This document shows, piece by piece, positions 61,201 to 64,000 of a DNA stretch of 64,000 nucleotides. The stretch lies in assembly GCA_004154925.1 (NCBI GenBank), contig QJNS01000077.1:186001-250000 (forward strand), written 5' to 3'. The notes below the pieces were generated by a model. That model was not told where the DNA came from. It did not search any database and saw only the letters and a list, made by a program, of their open reading frames with translations. How positions within the stretch are numbered: position 1 is the first letter of the stretch; each line of letters begins with the position of its first letter. The position numbers and the translations under genes were made by a program. Source of the DNA: Monosporascus cannonballus. Its lineage: Eukaryota; Ascomycota; Sordariomycetes; Xylariales.

Positions 61201-61760
61201 GCGGAGTGGGACGGGACCTCAGACAAGGATGAGTTGGTCTCTACATCTATGTACCTCGTAGTTAGGTCGGGCCAAGACGACCAGGGGGTGGTTGAACCAC
61301 TCAAACACGCACCACACAGACCCTGGACAGCCAGACCGTTGTGATCTGAATATCTACATCAACCTCCCGCTTTGTATCCCGATCAAGACTTCACATTATT
61401 CGTTACACTCCTTTCTCAACCACCACACTCAACACCCAACTTCAACACTCCCTCGGAGTCGATTTCTCGTCGCCTCCATCTGAACTTCCGACTCCAAACC
61501 TAACAACAACCTCTCGACCTTCAATGCGTCACTCGGCGAAGACGTCTTGATCCTTTCGACCCGTGAAATCGGCGTCTCCCTGTCTGGCCCTAGGATACTG
61601 ATATCGACCCAAGGAATTCCGTGGATACATCCCATTTGGTTGAAGATACCGTTCCTGTGGAAATAGGCCATTTCCTCTAGCTGTTACCTAGCCACTGTTT
61701 CTCTGCCGATTTCAAGCCAAGGTTTTGATCAGGGAGAAGGACAGTGATACCTTCAGTAAT
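52230..61760. other. 9.5-kb stretch without a recognised gene
   Basis: Frames are short, overlap on both strands and lack domains. Simple sequence is common: CTGTC/CTATC-rich at 53480-53520, TATGTA-rich at 54005-54065 and 56920-56935. A 20-base tandem duplication lies at 59541-59580. The last 600 bases (about 61160-61760) are C/A- and C/T-rich and are probably the promoter and leader of the following kinase. Multi-exon genes with short exons, or non-coding RNAs, cannot be excluded by eye. Confidence 0.45.
59541..59580. repeat. 20-bp direct tandem duplication
   Basis: The word ggcctgagcgcgttataatt is followed directly by ggcctgagcgtattataatt, with a single C/T difference, and then by another ggcc. 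Confidence 0.9.
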
Positions 61761-63309
61761 ATGCATAATGTGCCAGCATACGGGTATCCGACCCCTCCGG
61801 CGTCGCCATCATACAACGACAGGTGCGCGTTTCAACAGCAGCCATTTGCTGTCCCGCCCGTCTGCCAGACTCGATACGCCCCGGTTGCGCCAGAGGAGAG
61901 GCTAGGGAAATTTCTGGGAGAGAGCCTCAAGCTGATAGGGATTATCGGTACCGGAGCCTACGGTGTGGTGTACCTGGCGGTCGACATGAAGACAGGCATA
62001 CAATATGCCGTCAAGACTCTCAGCAAGTTCAATGCGGACGGGACCCCGTTGGACCAGCGCCAGATGGCTTTCCAGCACCGGGAGCTTCGCCTACACTACC
62101 TCGCCTCTGCCCATCCTAACGTTGTTTCCATGCATAAGATTGTGGATGACCCTGATTGCATTTACGTTGTCCTGGAATATTGTCCGGAAGGTGATTTGTT
62201 CCTCAACATTACGGAGCGAGGACAATACGTTGGTAAGGATGATTTGGCCAAGGAAGTTTTCCTCCAGATTTTGGATGCCGTTGAACATTGCCATGCCTTG
62301 GGTGTCTACCACCGGGACTTGAAGCCAGAAAATGTCCTCGTCACGAACCAGGGAAGGACCGTCAAGCTGGCCGACTTTGGATTGGCCACCTCATCTGCTC
62401 GGTCCGAGGATTATGGATGCGGCTCGACCTTCTACATGTCGCCAGGTACGACTAGCTCCACCACTACCCCCACCTGAACAAATACTAACCAGCCCTTCGC
62501 TCTGAACAGAATGCCTGGACCCATCATCCCGGAGACCATTCTATTACTGTGCGCCTAATGACGTCTGGAGCCTTGGTGTCATCCTCGTGAACCTGACCTG
62601 TGGCCGCAATCCATGGAAACAGGCTTCTTTCGAGGATTCTACATACCGTGCTTTCACCAGAAGCCAGGATTTCCTAAAGACGATTCTGCCAGTGTCGGAC
62701 GAGCTGAACGGCATCCTGGGAAGGATCTTCGCCCGCAACCCAGAAGAGAGGATCACTTTGCCAGAGCTTCGGGAAAGAATAATCGCCTGCCCCAGGTTTA
62801 CCATTCCGGCTGCGCCGATTCCCTCAGCTCTACCGACACCTCCGGCTTCACCGGAGCCGTCTGAATACGTTGACTGTCAGGACACTATCGATGATTTCAG
62901 CTACGATGCGCCAACGTCTCCCGCCTCGTTGGATTCCGACGGCGAATCCACTTGCTCTTCAGATGATGGTTCTCTAATTTCAAGTTGCTCGACAATCGAT
63001 GACGACTTTGATGTCGCCATCCAGGATGAAGACATGACTCAAGAACCTCAGATCCTTGATTCTCCCGAGTCCAAGGTGTTAATGCCACAGGAATACCTAC
63101 CACAATATACTGGGCCAGTCCCGGAGCCTTGCCAACCGTGCCAGCCCTATCCTGTCCAGGCTCCCATACCCCCGGCCAGTTGTGCGCCCAGGTTAGCCTT
63201 CCCATATTTCTGGGAAGTAGTCAACCGGTACGCAGCTGCGCCGATACACCACCCTGCACCCTTTCATCACCAAGTCCATCTGTTCAACAGCTTCCATGGT
63301 TGCTACTAG
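61761..63309 (+). CDS. Ran1/Pat1-like serine/threonine protein kinase
   Basis: Two exons, 61761-62445 and 62510-63309, with a 64-base intron (GTACGA...ACAG, branch ATACTAACC) give 494 residues. The frame is open upstream but has no ATG; the first ATG gives MHNVPAYGYPTPPASPSYND. The kinase domain spans about 55-345: GTGAYGVVY P-loop (63-71), YAVKTL, HRDLKPENVL (about 184), ADFGLAT, then CGSTFYMSPECLDP across the intron and NDVWSLGVILVNLTCGRNPW. This resembles the Ran1/Pat1-Ksp1-Vhs1 group, which links nutrients to growth and development in yeasts. The C-terminal third is Ser/Asp/Pro-rich and disordered and repeats the PTPPASP motif of the N-terminus. Its exact role here is unknown. Confidence 0.9.
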
Positions 63310-64000
63310 CCCACGCTGCCTGGTTTAATTTGATCCGCCCGGACTTTATCCCAGGAATTTGAGTTTGACCACAATGGAAGAAGCCAACCGTCCTTTGGAT
63401 CTGATAGACCATGCTTGGAGCCTGGACCATACGCCCCGAAGGACTCCTACACATCCATTATGGCGGCTTACCAATCTTAAAATCTGACCTAATGCTTCTA
63501 CCTGGGAACTGGATTATAACTCCCAAGTGTAGGAGAGGACGTTCCAATGTCTCGCATGCCAACGCGACGATAAGCTTGGAACTTTCTACATCCAAATCTT
63601 GTATCTACGTCGAAGTCCTGTTTTCTTTTGTTATTCCAGCGAGGAGTTGGCGGATGGTTTGAGAGATGGGAGTTCAAATCATAAAAGACATGGGAACCAC
63701 GGATTTCCCACTCTACCCTCACTGGACCCAGGACAGGAGAGGCCACTGCATTTTATACGGCGCAAGGCATACACCTCGGGAATTCTCAAAGACAGGTGGA
63801 GGAGTGGTTCGCCATTTACTGGTTTTAATTTGTTTTGTCAGGCTGCATTTAGAGAGGGAACTCGCGACTTTCGCTGGGATGATACCACACAAAGTTTCTG
63901 GATGGCCTTCTGGGGTTTGGAGAACGTTGGTTTGTTACAAGGACAGCCGGGAAAAGTTTTTGCAGACCGGTTGGTCGGCTACGGGATTACGATTAAGAAA
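63310..64000. other. 3' flank at the right edge
   Basis: No supported coding region. This is presumably the kinase 3' untranslated region and spacer. Confidence 0.45.

Noticed and set aside
1..64000. CRISPR array, bacterial operon or prophage features
   Set aside because: No regularly spaced repeats with unique spacers exist, and spliced genes show that the DNA is eukaryotic.

Overview
The window is nuclear DNA from a filamentous ascomycete (Pezizomycotina, most likely a Sordariomycete; the class is an inference). The reasons are: introns of about 50-80 bases with GTRNGT donors and CTRAC-type branch sites; characteristic single-copy fungal genes (erg1, alg5, ilv2, tfc6, prp4 kinase, tma7, psy2); a HET-NACHT-ankyrin gene of the fungal NLR type; and C-to-T/G-to-A decay at the end of a tandem repeat that looks like repeat-induced point mutation (RIP). 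I rebuilt exon structures by eye from reading frame, splice sites and family knowledge; no alignment was run.

Left part (1-12.6 kb): a TauD/gamma-butyrobetaine-dioxygenase-like gene on the minus strand that has lost two of its three iron ligands; a HET-NACHT-ANK gene (minus) whose near-identical ankyrin repeats end at RIP-like stop codons beside an AT-rich block; a candidate 497-bp TA-flanked inverted-repeat element (MITE-like) in the divergent promoter before squalene epoxidase erg1 (plus); and the dolichyl-phosphate glucosyltransferase alg5 (minus) with a frameshifted copy of its own 3' end just downstream.

Middle (12.6-37 kb): an 8.5-kb gene-poor block with doubtful minus-strand coding remnants and a diverged direct repeat; a conserved Pezizomycotina protein of unknown role at 21-22.3 kb; a 5-kb gap; the PP4 phosphatase regulatory subunit psy2 (plus, six exons); a zinc-independent-looking MDR oxidoreductase (minus); a dead DHA2-type MFS transporter (minus); and a GC-rich hypothetical gene.

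Right part (37.9-64 kb): housekeeping genes ilv2 (acetolactate synthase, mitochondrial), a small hypothetical two-exon gene, tfc6 (TFIIIC WD40 subunit), an AdipoR/Izh seven-TM receptor-like protein, the tiny three-exon gene tma7, and prp4 spliceosomal kinase divergent from it. Then follows a 9.5-kb stretch in which I see no gene, and finally a Ran1/Pat1-like protein kinase.

The genes do not form one pathway. This is a mosaic of conserved housekeeping genes and gene-poor accessory intervals. The accessory items most worth attention are the NLR-like gene with its decayed repeat tail and the TauD-fold probable pseudoenzyme beside it.
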